Positions 18,153-27,511 of a DNA stretch of 44,032 bases are shown one piece after another. Both the position numbers and the translations under genes were made by a program. The notes below the pieces were generated by a model that made no database searches, was not told where the DNA came from, and was given only the letters and a program-made list of their open reading frames with translations. Each line of letters begins with the position of its first letter. The first letter of the stretch is position 1. Source of the DNA: Psychrobacillus vulpis (GTDB taxonomy: Bacteria; Bacillota; Bacilli; Bacillales_A; Planococcaceae); the NCBI RefSeq assembly GCF_006861825.1, contig NZ_VDGI01000007.1, positions 1-44,032 of the forward strand, given 5' to 3'.

Positions 18153-19259
18153 ATGTCGGAGACACCTATCATTCGTTTTGAAAATGTTACAAAATCCTAT
18201 GATGCAGAAACTACGGTATTAGATAGTATTAACTTGGAACTAGAGCGTGGAAAATTTTACACTTTACTTGGCCCATCAGGTTGTGGGAAAACTACTATTT
18301 TGAGATTAATCGCTGGTTTTATGCAGCCATCAAATGGGAACATTTATTTCAATGGAAAATTAATTAATAATGTTCCTGCAAATGAACGACAAGTAAATAC
18401 AGTATTTCAAGACTATGCATTATTTCCACATTTGAATGTTTATGAAAATGTAGCATTTGGTCTTCGAATAAAAAAATTAGGAAAAAAAGAAATCGAGCAA
18501 AAAGTATTGGAAGCTCTAAAGTTTGTAAACTTATCTGGATATGAACATAGAGAAATAGAAGAAATGTCGGGTGGTCAAAGACAACGTGTTGCAATTGCTC
18601 GTGCAATCGTTAATGATCCTGAAATTATTTTACTGGACGAGCCTCTTTCCGCGTTAGACTTAAAACTTCGCTCTGAAATGCAATACGAACTTCGTGAATT
18701 ACAACAACGCTTAGGTAAAACATTTATATTTGTTACACACGATCAGGAAGAAGCACTAGCAATGTCGGATGAAATTTTCGTATTAAATGAAGGTCATATT
18801 GAACAAAGCGGAACTCCAATGGACATTTATGATGAACCAATTAACCGATTTGTTGCAGATTTTATCGGAGAATCGAATATTGTCTCAGGGACGATGGTTG
18901 CAGACTTCCGTGTACTTATTGGTGGAAAGGAATTTGAATGTGTGGACAAAGGACTTAATCCAAACGAGAAAATAGATATTGTTATACGTCCTGAAGACTT
19001 AGAAATTACGAGTGTAGAAAAAGGAAAAATGAAAGTAAAAGTGGATACACAGTTATTTAGAGGAGTTCATTATGAGTTATCTACTTATGATGATGAAGGC
19101 AATGAGTGGTTAGTACACTCTACTAAAAAAGCAGAAGTTGGTGAGTTTATCGGACTTGACTTCGACCCTGAATCTATCCATGTTATGCGACTTAATGAGA
19201 CAGAAGAAGAATTTGATAAACGTTTAGAATCTTACGGAGAAGACGCGTATGCAAACTAA
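18153..19259 (+). CDS. potA: Spermidine/putrescine ABC transporter ATPase
   Basis: 368 residues. Walker [10 protein letters not shown] (about 39-47), signature [10 protein letters not shown], Walker [12 protein letters not shown] and the switch histidine in FVTHDQEEA are intact. A C-terminal TOBE-type domain (about 240-345) follows, as in PotA. The protein energises polyamine import through PotB and PotC. GGAGG lies about seven bases before the ATG. The stop overlaps potB by 11 bases. A near-perfect Pot operon gene order makes the substrate class likely, though putrescine and spermidine cannot be told apart. Confidence 0.95.
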   Translation: MSETPIIRFENVTKSYDAETTVLDSINLELERGKFYTLLGPSGCGKTTILRLIAGFMQPSNGNIYFNGKLINNVPANERQVNTVFQDYALFPHLNVYENVAFGLRIKKLGKKEIEQKVLEALKFVNLSGYEHREIEEMSGGQRQRVAIARAIVNDPEIILLDEPLSALDLKLRSEMQYELRELQQRLGKTFIFVTHDQEEALAMSDEIFVLNEGHIEQSGTPMDIYDEPINRFVADFIGESNIVSGTMVADFRVLIGGKEFECVDKGLNPNEKIDIVIRPEDLEITSVEKGKMKVKVDTQLFRGVHYELSTYDDEGNEWLVHSTKKAEVGEFIGLDFDPESIHVMRLNETEEEFDKRLESYGEDAYAN

Positions 19260-20073
19260 AAATACAAAGACTCTTTATTTAATACCTTATTTTACATGGA
19301 TTGTGTTATTTGTAATAGCACCAATTGGGCTAATCACTTATTACTCATTTTTTGATTTAAGTGGTAATTTTACATTCGATAATTATAGAAACTTTTTCTC
19401 TTCTGTATATTTAACTTTGACGCTGAGTTCATTCTGGTATGCATTCTTAATTACTTTATTTTCTTTAATAATTGCCTATCCAACAGCGTATTGGTTAACT
19501 AAAACAAAGCATAAACAATTATGGTTATTATTGATCATTATTCCTTCTTGGATTAACTTACTTTTAAAAACATATGCGTTTATCGGTATTTTTGGATTGT
19601 ACGGACCTATTAATGCTTTTTTAAATGTATTTGGTATCGGAGAACAGCAAATATTATTTACTGATTTTAGTTTTATCTTTGTATCCGTTTATATTTTTAT
19701 TCCATTTATGATTTTACCTATTTTTAATGCATTAGATAAGTTGAATCCTTCTTTAATTGATGCTAGTAGAGACTTAGGTGCTTCCAGTTGGACAACCTTC
19801 TCTAAAGTTATTTTTCCATTAACGGTTAATGGGGTGAAAGCAGGAATTCAAGCGGTATTTATCCCCTCCCTTTCGCTATTCATGATTACACGGTTAATAG
19901 CAGGGAACAAAGTAATTACTCTAGGAACTGCAATCGAACAACAATTTTTAGTAACACAAAACTGGGGAATGGGTTCAACCATTGCTGTATTCTTAATCAT
20001 TTTCATGGTTATTATTATGATTATTACTGGTCAACGAGAAAAGGGGGCTACTTCTAATGGAAAAAACAAGTAA
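19249..20073 (+). CDS. potB: Polyamine ABC transporter permease PotB
   Basis: 274 residues with about six membrane segments and the binding-protein-dependent permease loop ([24 protein letters not shown], about residues 168-191) that docks the ATPase. Its start lies inside the end of potA and its end overlaps potC by 17 bases, so the operon is tightly coupled. With PotC it forms the channel for polyamines. The N-terminus ([20 protein letters not shown]) is the first membrane helix and is not cleaved. Confidence 0.94.
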   Translation: MQTKNTKTLYLIPYFTWIVLFVIAPIGLITYYSFFDLSGNFTFDNYRNFFSSVYLTLTLSSFWYAFLITLFSLIIAYPTAYWLTKTKHKQLWLLLIIIPSWINLLLKTYAFIGIFGLYGPINAFLNVFGIGEQQILFTDFSFIFVSVYIFIPFMILPIFNALDKLNPSLIDASRDLGASSWTTFSKVIFPLTVNGVKAGIQAVFIPSLSLFMITRLIAGNKVITLGTAIEQQFLVTQNWGMGSTIAVFLIIFMVIIMIITGQREKGATSNGKNK

Positions 20074-20860
20074 GTTATCGAAGTTTTACTTAGCCCTCGT
20101 TTTTATTGTTTTATATACACCAATTTTTTACTTGATCTTTTATTCGTTCAATAGTGGCGGCGGAATGAATAATTTTGAATCATTCACATGGGAGCATTAT
20201 AGAGCAGTATTTTCTGATACTCGTCTCCTTATGATTCTCATCAATACTGTGATTGTTGCGCTACTATCAGCTCTGTTGTCTACGATAATTGGTGTATTTG
20301 GTTCGATTGGTATCGTATTTATGCGGAATAAATCCATTCGTAATTCCATTTTGTCATTAAATAACGTATTAATTGTTAGTCCAGATGTTATTATTGGTGC
20401 GTCTTTCTTAATCCTTTTTACAATGATTGGCGTTAAATTAGGATTTGCATCAGTACTAATTTCTCATATTGCATTTAGTATTCCGATTGTAGTGTTAATG
20501 GTTTTACCAAAACTACAAGAAATGAACAGTTCACTAATTGATGCTGCCGCAGACCTTGGTGCAACAAGAAGAGATATATTAACACGAGTGATTATTCCAT
20601 TCATTAAACCAGGTATATTCGCTGGATTTTTCATGGCGTTAACTTATTCTCTAGATGATTTTGCAGTTACCTTTTTCGTAACAGGGAATGGTTTCAGTAC
20701 CCTTTCTGTTGAAATCTACTCTATGGCACGTGCAGGAATTACTTTAACGATTAATGCATTATCTGGAATAATCTTTATCGTTACACTTATTCTAGTTGTT
20801 GGATATTACTTTATTAGTCAACGTGGTAAAAACCCTGTTGGAATGGGGGTTCGAAAATGA
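20057..20860 (+). CDS. potC: Polyamine ABC transporter permease PotC
   Basis: 267 residues with six predicted membrane segments and the conserved docking loop SLIDAAADLGATRRDILTRVIIP (about residues 157-179). It pairs with PotB. GGGGGC lies about eight bases before the ATG, within potB. The last four bases overlap the potD start (ATGA). Confidence 0.94.
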   Translation: MEKTSKLSKFYLALVFIVLYTPIFYLIFYSFNSGGGMNNFESFTWEHYRAVFSDTRLLMILINTVIVALLSALLSTIIGVFGSIGIVFMRNKSIRNSILSLNNVLIVSPDVIIGASFLILFTMIGVKLGFASVLISHIAFSIPIVVLMVLPKLQEMNSSLIDAAADLGATRRDILTRVIIPFIKPGIFAGFFMALTYSLDDFAVTFFVTGNGFSTLSVEIYSMARAGITLTINALSGIIFIVTLILVVGYYFISQRGKNPVGMGVRK

Positions 20861-21930
20861 AAGAAATTGTTAGAGCGGTAATTGCAATTATTGTTGTTTG
20901 TATATTATTATTTGTCGCTAATGATTTTCTAAATAAGAGCTCTGGTAAAGCTGGTAGTGACACTGTAACCATCTTCAACTGGGGAGAATATATTGATCCT
21001 GACTTAATTGCTCAATTTGAGAAAGAATCCGGCTATAGGGTTGTCTATGAAACATTTGACTCTAACGAAGCAATGATGACGAAAATTGAGCAGGGCGGGA
21101 CCTCTTATGACATTGCAGTTCCATCTGAATATGCGATTGAAAAAATGAAAGAAAATGATTTACTACTGCCGATTGATCACTCTAAGATTCCAAATTTTAA
21201 AAATATCGATCCATATTTTTTAGATTTATCATTTGATCCGAAAAATAAATACTCTATACCTTATTTTTGGGGAACAGTAGGAATTGTTTTCAATCCAAGT
21301 TTATTGGATGGACAAACTTTTGAAAGCTGGGAAACTCTATGGGATCCTTCTTTAAAAGGTCAAGTCTTATTAGTAGATAGTGCACGTGAAGTTATTGGGA
21401 TGGGATTAAATAGCTTAGGCTATTCACTAAATTCAACTGACGAAAGTGAACTACAAGAAGCATCAGCAAAGCTAAAAATGCTTACTCCTAATGTGAAAGC
21501 AATTATCGGAGACGAGGTAACTCAGTTAATGATTAATGAAGAAGCCGCTGTAGCATTAACATGGTCAGGACAAGCTGCCGATATGATGTGGGAAAATGAA
21601 GAACTTGACTATGCTGTACCAGAAGAAGGTTCTAATTTATGGTTTGATAACATGGTTATTCCTAAAACTGCTGCCAATTTAGAAGGTGCACATGCTTTTA
21701 TTAATTTTATGTTAGATGCGGAAGTTGCTGCTCAAAATGCAGATTATGTGGGCTATTCCACCCCTAATATTGCAGCAACAGAATTAATGGATGAAGAAGT
21801 TACTTCAGATGAACGCTTCTATCCTTCTGAAGAAATTCGGGATAATTTAGAAGTATATAATAATCTTGGCCTTAAAATGCTTGGCAAGTATAACGAGTTA
21901 TTTTTAGAATTTAAAATGGGAACAAATTAA
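20857..21930 (+). CDS. potD: Polyamine-binding protein PotD, membrane-anchored
   Basis: 357 residues. After an N-terminal hydrophobic segment (about 6-24) the periplasmic-binding-type fold begins with VTIFNWGEYIDPDLIAQFE, characteristic of PotD/PotF proteins, and continues with YDIAVPSEYAIEKM and PYFWGTVGIVFNP. There is no lipobox cysteine, so the protein is probably held by an uncleaved N-terminal helix or released, rather than being lipid-modified. It captures polyamines outside the cell and delivers them to PotBC. It is the last gene of the operon; a strong terminator follows. Confidence 0.93.
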   Translation: MKEIVRAVIAIIVVCILLFVANDFLNKSSGKAGSDTVTIFNWGEYIDPDLIAQFEKESGYRVVYETFDSNEAMMTKIEQGGTSYDIAVPSEYAIEKMKENDLLLPIDHSKIPNFKNIDPYFLDLSFDPKNKYSIPYFWGTVGIVFNPSLLDGQTFESWETLWDPSLKGQVLLVDSAREVIGMGLNSLGYSLNSTDESELQEASAKLKMLTPNVKAIIGDEVTQLMINEEAAVALTWSGQAADMMWENEELDYAVPEEGSNLWFDNMVIPKTAANLEGAHAFINFMLDAEVAAQNADYVGYSTPNIAATELMDEEVTSDERFYPSEEIRDNLEVYNNLGLKMLGKYNELFLEFKMGTN

Positions 21931-21957
21931 TAAGAGCTATCCAATAAGTAAGAAAAA

Positions 21958-22002
21958 AGTAGAGTATGGGAATTGTTGAAGTTCCCACTCTACTTTTTTA
22001 CT
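21958..22002 (+). terminator. Terminator of the potABCD operon
   Basis: AGTAGAGTATGGGAA pairs with TTCCCACTCTACT (one mismatch), with TTTTTTA following. It lies 28 bases after the potD stop. Confidence 0.92.
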
Positions 22003-22327
22003 TTTTACTCCCCTTTCAATAGATTGTTTATAAGGAATAAAGGTTCGAGAGAGAAATCTCTATTTCGAAACGTAATTTTCCTCTTTAATTTGTGATAGAG
22101 ATGAAGTTTGTTCATTGTCTTAATTTAGGTTAGTAATCTTTTGATCGCTCATAAAAAAATCGTCCTTTCTTAAATGGTTGTGTGATAACTTTCATTTTAA
22201 AGAAGTGACGTTTTTATTATTTTTTGTAAAGACTAAATTAAATCCTTGATATTTATAGTTTAGAGAAACATGCACGAGTCTCCTGCAAAAAAAAGCGCTG
22301 ACAAGACCCACTATGAGGTATGGAGGA

Positions 22328-22418
22328 CACTGAAAAAGTCCTTATAATCCAACTTTGCCACATGGGGTTGTGCTATAAACCAATTAATAAGAAAATCGTT
22401 GAAACAGCTCCCTTTCCG
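22328..22418. repeat. Linker plus truncated type A element
   Basis: The linker runs CACTGAAAAAGTCC, TATAATCCAACTTTGCCACA, GGGTTGTGC, AACCAATTAATAAG, then AAAATCGTTGAAACAGCTCC and stops at CCCTTTCCG (22418). Instead of the GC-rich core, GAGGCCACTGAAAAACC follows. The same breakpoint occurs at 43048 and at the transposase fragment (4212/4213 and 43500/43501). Confidence 0.75.
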
Positions 22419-22560
22419 GAGGCCACTGAAAAACCAAAATTCAGAAAATAAAGTCACCACTTGAGAAGTATATTTGTATCAAAATTGGCATGACGTCCCC
22501 ATAAACACCCTAAAAAGTGAAGGAATTATGGGATTTCGTTTTTATTTTTTGAAAAAAAGT

Positions 22561-22685
22561 GACTTTTTCAGTGGCCTCCCTTTCCGCGGGCGTTGCCTCA
22601 GCCTCCTCGCTGCGCTCCCGGGTCTTCGACTAACGCTATTCCCGCAGGAGTGTTCCCTTTTTCAACGATTTTATAGAAATAAAAA
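22561..22685. repeat. GC-rich palindromic element, type A (copy 3)
   Basis: Begins GACTTTTTCAGTGGCCTCCC, continues with TTTCCGCGGGCGTTGCCTCA and ends TTTTTCAACGATTTTATAGA. It resembles the copy at 91-200 in having the CAGTGSCCTCC head joined directly to the core. Confidence 0.75.
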
Positions 22686-22863
22686 AGTAAAGTGTGGATT
22701 GTTGGATCCCCCTCTACTTTTTGAGTTTTTTCGTCGACGGAAAGCGAGTGTGCTTTTCCAAACTCAATTAGTCTTGATTCTATTAAAATCCTCTCTAGCT
22801 GATAGCGTTCATTTTATACGTTTTTGAAAATCATCGCATTACAATTCCTTACAATACATATAG

Positions 22864-22975
22864 GAAAAAGCTGCGAGACTCCTGCGGAAAAACGGAGCGT
22901 CCAAGACCCCGCACGAGCCAAGCGAGGAGAGGCTTGGCGGTTCGTCCGCGGAAAGCGAGTGGCTTTTTCCGGACC
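22864..22975. repeat. GC-rich palindromic element, type C (copy 2)
   Basis: From GAAAAAGCTGCGAGACTCCT to GAAAGCGAGTGGCTTTTTCC. The inverted AAAAAGC/GCTTTTT ends mark a complete copy. A truncated copy begins at 23069. Confidence 0.75.
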
Positions 22976-23068
22976 AATTAGTCTTGATACTATTTAATTT
23001 AATAAGAAAAAAGAATTATATGTTTTTGGACATCATCGCATTACAACTCTTTGATTCAATACGTAGAG

Positions 23069-23143
23069 GAAAAAGCTGCGAGACTCCTGCGGAAAAACGG
23101 AGTGGCAAGACCCCACACGAGCGTAGCGAGGACACTGTAAAAG
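23069..23143. repeat. Truncated type C element fused to the linker head
   Basis: Starts like the type C copy at 22864 but breaks off after GAGCGTAGCGAGGACACTG and continues as the linker (TAAAAGTCCCTATAATCC). Confidence 0.7.
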
Positions 23144-23194
23144 TCCCTATAATCCAACTTTGCCACATGGGGTTGTGCTTTAAACCAATTAATA

Positions 23195-23316
23195 AGAAAA
23201 TCGTTGAAATGGCTCCCTTTCCGCGGGCGTTGCCTCAGCCTCCTCGCTGCGCTCCGGGGTCTTCGACTAACGCTATTCCCGCAGGAGTGTCGCCTTTTCA
23301 ATGATTTTCTGAAAAT
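23195..23316. repeat. GC-rich palindromic element, type A (copy 4, complete)
   Basis: Bounded by GAAAATCGTTGAAATGGCTC on the left and TTTTCAATGATTTTC on the right, with the full GC-rich core. The linker precedes it directly. Confidence 0.8.
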
Positions 23317-23522
23317 AAAAAAGTAGAGTGTGGATTATTGAGAATCCCCCTCTACATTTTATAGTTTTTGAGAAAACCCCATCTCCCTAAGGCTGTCTTT
23401 CAATTGAGTGAATCCATGAAAGAAACTTTATTCAATTTATTAGGGACGCGAAAGTTTTTATTCTTTCAAGAATGTGGTAGAATCTATAGACGCATAAGTT
23501 AAATGAAGAAAGCAGGAAAATT

Positions 23523-24707
23523 ATGACGAAGAAATCAAAAAAAATTGCCCTTTACATATTAATGTTTAATATGTTTATTGCGATGGCTGGAATAGGTTTA
23601 GTTATTCCTGTTATGCCTCAATATTTAGCTACATTCGGGGTAGCTGGTCAAGCACTTGGATTTATCATAGCATCATTTGCTTTAGGGCAATTTGTATTCT
23701 CACCAATAGCTGGTGACTTATCCGATTCTTTAGGACGAAAGATTCTTATTGTAATTGGTTTAGTAGTGTTTTCTGGATCACAATTGTGGTTCGGTATGGC
23801 AACACACGAGTGGATGTTGTATGTTGCACGTTTTATTAGTGGTATTGGAGGAGCTTTTTTAATTCCAGCAACGATGGCATTTGTTGCAGATATCACGACA
23901 TTAGAAGAACGCGGAAAAGGAATGGGTTTCCTTGGCGCATCGATGTCTCTTGGTTTTATGATTGGCCCTGCATTAGGTGGTTTTTTAGCGAAAGTTAGTC
24001 TAACCTTCCCTTTTTATATGGCTGCTTTAGTAGCAATTCTTTCCGCCGGTATCTCTTATATCATTTTGCCCGATGTTAAAAAAGAAAACACAGAAACAAC
24101 TCAAGAAAAGAAAAAACGCGAGAATATGTTAGTCCAAATGAAAAATTCGGTTAAAACACCTTATTTTATGATGTTAATCATCATTTTTGTATTTTCATTT
24201 GGTATTGCAAATTTCCAAACTACTTTCTCTTTATACGTAGATCATAAATACAGTTATTCCCCACAAGATATTGCTGTTATTTTAACTGTCGGTGGTTTCA
24301 TCGGTGTAATTGTTCAAACACTTGTAGTTGATAAACTGTTTAAACGTTATGGTGAAATTAAGGTTATTTTAGTAAATTTAGTGGTAGCTGCATTATCATT
24401 AAGCTTTTTCTTTCTAGTAGATGGCTTTTGGTTAGTTTTACTTGTTGCTACCATATTCTCTACAGCAACAACACTAATTCGTCCAGCCGTCAATACAGTT
24501 GTATCAAAACTAGCTGGAAATGAACAAGGGTTTGCTGCAGGTATGAACAATGCATATATGGCGTTAGGCAATATGGTAGGACCTGCCCTAGCAGGTGTAT
24601 TTTTTGATATTAACATTAATTCTCCATTTATTATTGGATCAGTTATACTTTTAGTATCGTTCAGTATTACACTTGCTTGGGTCAAAAAGAGAAAACCTAT
24701 AATTTAA
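23523..24707 (+). CDS. MFS drug exporter of the Bmr/NorA/Blt type
   Basis: 394 residues with about twelve membrane segments, the size of 12-TM drug:proton antiporters. Motif A is seen as GDLSDSLGRK (about residues 64-73) and the antiporter motif C region as GFMIGPALGGFL (about 148-159). Such proteins expel hydrophobic cations and fluoroquinolones in exchange for protons, but substrate is not predictable here. AGGAAAATT precedes the ATG. A possible -10 (TAGAAT, 23478-23483) lies upstream with a weak -35. No adjacent regulator of the BmrR type is present. It is flanked by repeat elements on its left and could have been gained separately from its neighbours. Confidence 0.9.
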   Translation: MTKKSKKIALYILMFNMFIAMAGIGLVIPVMPQYLATFGVAGQALGFIIASFALGQFVFSPIAGDLSDSLGRKILIVIGLVVFSGSQLWFGMATHEWMLYVARFISGIGGAFLIPATMAFVADITTLEERGKGMGFLGASMSLGFMIGPALGGFLAKVSLTFPFYMAALVAILSAGISYIILPDVKKENTETTQEKKKRENMLVQMKNSVKTPYFMMLIIIFVFSFGIANFQTTFSLYVDHKYSYSPQDIAVILTVGGFIGVIVQTLVVDKLFKRYGEIKVILVNLVVAALSLSFFFLVDGFWLVLLVATIFSTATTLIRPAVNTVVSKLAGNEQGFAAGMNNAYMALGNMVGPALAGVFFDININSPFIIGSVILLVSFSITLAWVKKRKPII

Positions 24708-24867
24708 GCACTGCAGAGATTTTTGATTCTAGATTGCCTCTATTTACTGTCCCAGTTTTGATGAAGATTGTCCATTTCGACATCTCGGTAATGGTATAGT
24801 AGAAATCCAGTCTAGAGCAATCCAAAAACGCACGTGTGTAAAGCTATACATTATTACTATAAAAAAT

Positions 24868-24902
24868 AGCCGCTAGAGAGTTCAACAACTCTTCTAGCGG
24901 CT
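24868..24902. terminator. Bidirectional terminator between the MFS gene and the VWA operon
   Basis: AGCCGCTAGA pairs with TCTAGCGGCT, with a further AGTT/AACT pair inside. A-runs on the left and TTTTCTATTTTA on the right allow it to work for both convergent units. Confidence 0.9.
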
Positions 24903-24910
24903 TTTCTATT

Positions 24911-27511
24911 TTATCTTTTCTTTTTCTCTTTAATAAGTTTTTCCATATTACTTGTAACAGTTGTATTTTTTACAGCTTCCTTATTACGATAATTTCTATT
25001 AAATGGTCCTAATAATAGTCTCAAACCAAATCTTCTAATCGTAATATCGATGAAAAATAATATTATTGCAACTAATATCAGAGTTTGCTGAATCGATTGT
25101 TTCTCCGAACTTTTCAAGTCAATAGGACGGAATACTTCCGAAGCTTCTGTAAGCATCTTCCCGCCTGTTCGATTAGTAATCATCTCTAGCTTACTAGTAT
25201 TTGGCTTTTGCACTTTATATTCTTCACTATACGGAATGGATATACCCGCTTGATACACAGCATTCTGTTCATTGGAAACTCGGAAGAATACAAGACCTGG
25301 ATCACTTTCAATCGTTACTCTTGATTTTCCGGGCGCAAGTGGTTCAGATGTAACTGGTAATTCTTCTCCTTTTTCATTTACGGCTGCCACTTCAATGAAA
25401 GACGATTTCCCAGAAGGATCAGTCACTGTATAACTGCCGTCACTAGCTTTTTGAATTGTAAAAGGTACTTCACTATAAGCAGGTAATAGGCGTGAGACAG
25501 CTGTATTCCAAAAATCTCCCCAATTATTCCACCTTGCGAAATCACCGCTCCACTCCCCAGTAGAATCAGAAGTAAAAGCAATGGTTCTTCCGAGCCCATA
25601 CATCCATTCTGATAACACAGGATCTTCTTTTTCACTTTCCGCAATAACTGATGCAGTTTGTTTCGGCGTGGTTGCTATATAGGCGTTCATTTGCGGAACA
25701 CCATCAGCAAATAAACTCGTCCATGCTGCATCCCCATAAATAATTGGATAGAAAGGATTATCCTCAATATAAGTACGAGAAATCATTGCAGTTTCTGTCG
25801 ACATAATTGCAGGAATGGTGGATTCATCTTCGACGTCGTAAAATTTACCTCCACCCATTTCGGCTAAGCTTTCCAATAAGTTTCTATCAGCATCTTGACC
25901 AACAGCAACGGTTGAAATCGTTATTAAATCTTTTGCACCGTCCTCGATTAATGTTTGATAATCGTTGCTAGACGATGATTGTCCATCGGTTAATAAAATA
26001 ACATGTTTTCGTTGAAGCTTTAACGGTGCTAGGCTTTCATAAGCGAGTGCGAGACTCGTATATATTTCCGTTCCTCCACCTACTCCAACAGATAAAATAG
26101 TATCCACTGCTTCCTCTTTATTTGTAAGAGGTGCTGGTTCAATTATTTCCCAAGGCCGATCATCAAAAGCTATAAATCCTAGTGTATCGCCATCTCGAAG
26201 CATTTCTACGGAACGAGCTGCTGCTTCTTTCGCATATTCAAACTTGGAACCACTCATACTTCCTGAACGGTCCATAACAATTACTAGACCAAGAGATGGT
26301 AGCTGATGTTTCCCTTTGATTTCCATTTCAACTGGTAATAATTTTTCAATAGGAGTTTTAAAATATCCTCCTAACCCAAAGCTATTTTTACCTCCAACCA
26401 TCATAAAACCAACACCAAAATTTTTGACAGCTTGTTCGATGACAGTCATCTTTTGTTCTCCAACTGCATGGCCTGGTACATTATCAAAAATAATGGCATC
26501 GTATGCTAAGTAATTCGATAAATCAAAAGGAAGTGCAGTCGCGTCTATGACATCAGTTTGAATAGCCGCTTGGTCTATGACAGTAGGAATATTGGAGCTA
26601 TTGCCTTCATGAGTCACTACTAATAATTTTGGAGAAGATTCCACATTTGTTACACTTGTTAGCTTATTATTCTCAATTAAGCCGTCTCCTGAAACTATCA
26701 CCTGTACTTCATATTTTAATAGCCCTTCACCTGTAGAAGCATTTCGGAACGTAAAGCTGTTTGTTCCTTGTTCTAGTGTAATTTGTTCTCGAGATAATAA
26801 TTGGTCATTTTGGTATAGAAGTAGTTCTCCCTTTGTATTAGCCGTTGCTTCCAATTTGACATTTAACTGTTGCTGCTCCCCTTCAAACGCAACAGGAGGT
26901 GTTTCAAACGATGTTATCGCAACATCTTCAGAGGCCACTCTTTCAAGTTGTACAACGTCAATTGTGACATTACCACCAGCAATTTTCACTAACTCATCAG
27001 CAACAGAGCCATTTGTTTCTAAACCATCTGTGAAAAGTACAATTCGTGTCGCTTTATTTGGTTCCACAATGCCTGTTGCGAGTTGTAATGCTCTTGCAAT
27101 ATCTGTATTACCAGGAGCTTTCATTGGTGTAAAAACCGGTAAATTTACTTCACCGGAAGTTAAAGCTACTTCCGATTGGAAATCTTCTGCAAAAGTATAC
27201 ACTCCTACTAGATGGGAATTCTTCCTTGAAGTTAAGCTTTTTTCAATCCATTCAGTTACTTTTTGATCGGTGCCTTGAACAGAAGCAGACCGGTCAACTA
27301 AAAAGAGAACTTGTTCTTCTTTAATTGGTAATAATAGATAAGGATTTGTTAATCCAAGGATTAAACAAAAAATAGCAAGAAGCCGAATGAAGAATACTAC
27401 TTTTCCTTCTTTTCGGAAAATCTTGTTCTCTTTTTTCCAGGTCCAAATAAAGTAAACGAAAATTGGTACTAATAACAATAGCCAAAGTGGTTGGTCAACT
27501 CGTAAATCCAC
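24911..27511 (-). CDS. Large membrane protein with two VWA domains and a GATase-like domain
   Basis: 866 residues. Two N-terminal membrane helices (about 8-24 and 40-62) precede a first von Willebrand A domain with a MIDAS-like DRSAS (about 72-76) and LFTDG. A beta-rich linker and a glutamine-amidotransferase-like segment (YDAIIFDNVPGH to GGKNSFGLGGYF, about 333-385) follow, then a second VWA with DRSGSMSG (about 412-419), T in GGGTEIYTS and LLTDGQSSS. A last helix lies at about 809-824 before a basic tail. VWA domains bind metal and partner proteins. Last gene of the eight-gene operon; its start overlaps the preceding gene by 17 bases. Substrate or partner unknown. Confidence 0.88.
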   Translation of the reverse strand: MDLRVDQPLWLLLLVPIFVYFIWTWKKENKIFRKEGKVVFFIRLLAIFCLILGLTNPYLLLPIKEEQVLFLVDRSASVQGTDQKVTEWIEKSLTSRKNSHLVGVYTFAEDFQSEVALTSGEVNLPVFTPMKAPGNTDIARALQLATGIVEPNKATRIVLFTDGLETNGSVADELVKIAGGNVTIDVVQLERVASEDVAITSFETPPVAFEGEQQQLNVKLEATANTKGELLLYQNDQLLSREQITLEQGTNSFTFRNASTGEGLLKYEVQVIVSGDGLIENNKLTSVTNVESSPKLLVVTHEGNSSNIPTVIDQAAIQTDVIDATALPFDLSNYLAYDAIIFDNVPGHAVGEQKMTVIEQAVKNFGVGFMMVGGKNSFGLGGYFKTPIEKLLPVEMEIKGKHQLPSLGLVIVMDRSGSMSGSKFEYAKEAAARSVEMLRDGDTLGFIAFDDRPWEIIEPAPLTNKEEAVDTILSVGVGGGTEIYTSLALAYESLAPLKLQRKHVILLTDGQSSSSNDYQTLIEDGAKDLITISTVAVGQDADRNLLESLAEMGGGKFYDVEDESTIPAIMSTETAMISRTYIEDNPFYPIIYGDAAWTSLFADGVPQMNAYIATTPKQTASVIAESEKEDPVLSEWMYGLGRTIAFTSDSTGEWSGDFARWNNWGDFWNTAVSRLLPAYSEVPFTIQKASDGSYTVTDPSGKSSFIEVAAVNEKGEELPVTSEPLAPGKSRVTIESDPGLVFFRVSNEQNAVYQAGISIPYSEEYKVQKPNTSKLEMITNRTGGKMLTEASEVFRPIDLKSSEKQSIQQTLILVAIILFFIDITIRRFGLRLLLGPFNRNYRNKEAVKNTTVTSNMEKLIKEKKKR

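Larger units (their letters stand above)
22003..23522. other. Repeat zone between potD and the MFS gene
   Basis: About 1.5 kb without a supportable gene. It contains two copies of the linker headed by CACTGAAAAAGTCC (about 22328-22400) or its variant CACTGTAAAAGTCC (about 23128-23200), type A elements at 22388-22418 (broken), 22561-22685 and 23195-23316, and type C elements at 22864-22975 and 23069-23143 (broken). 22003-22250 is AT-rich with no feature I recognise. The two ORFs of 106 and 117 codons are translated repeat sequence. Confidence 0.7.

Noticed and set aside
22474..22827. 117-codon ORF between potD and the MFS gene
   Set aside because: It runs through the type A element at 22561-22685, and the same phrases appear in other ORFs in repeats (for example 42724-42939).
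22984..23304. 106-codon ORF
   Set aside because: Spans a truncated type C element, the linker and type A repeat; an artefact of repeat sequence.
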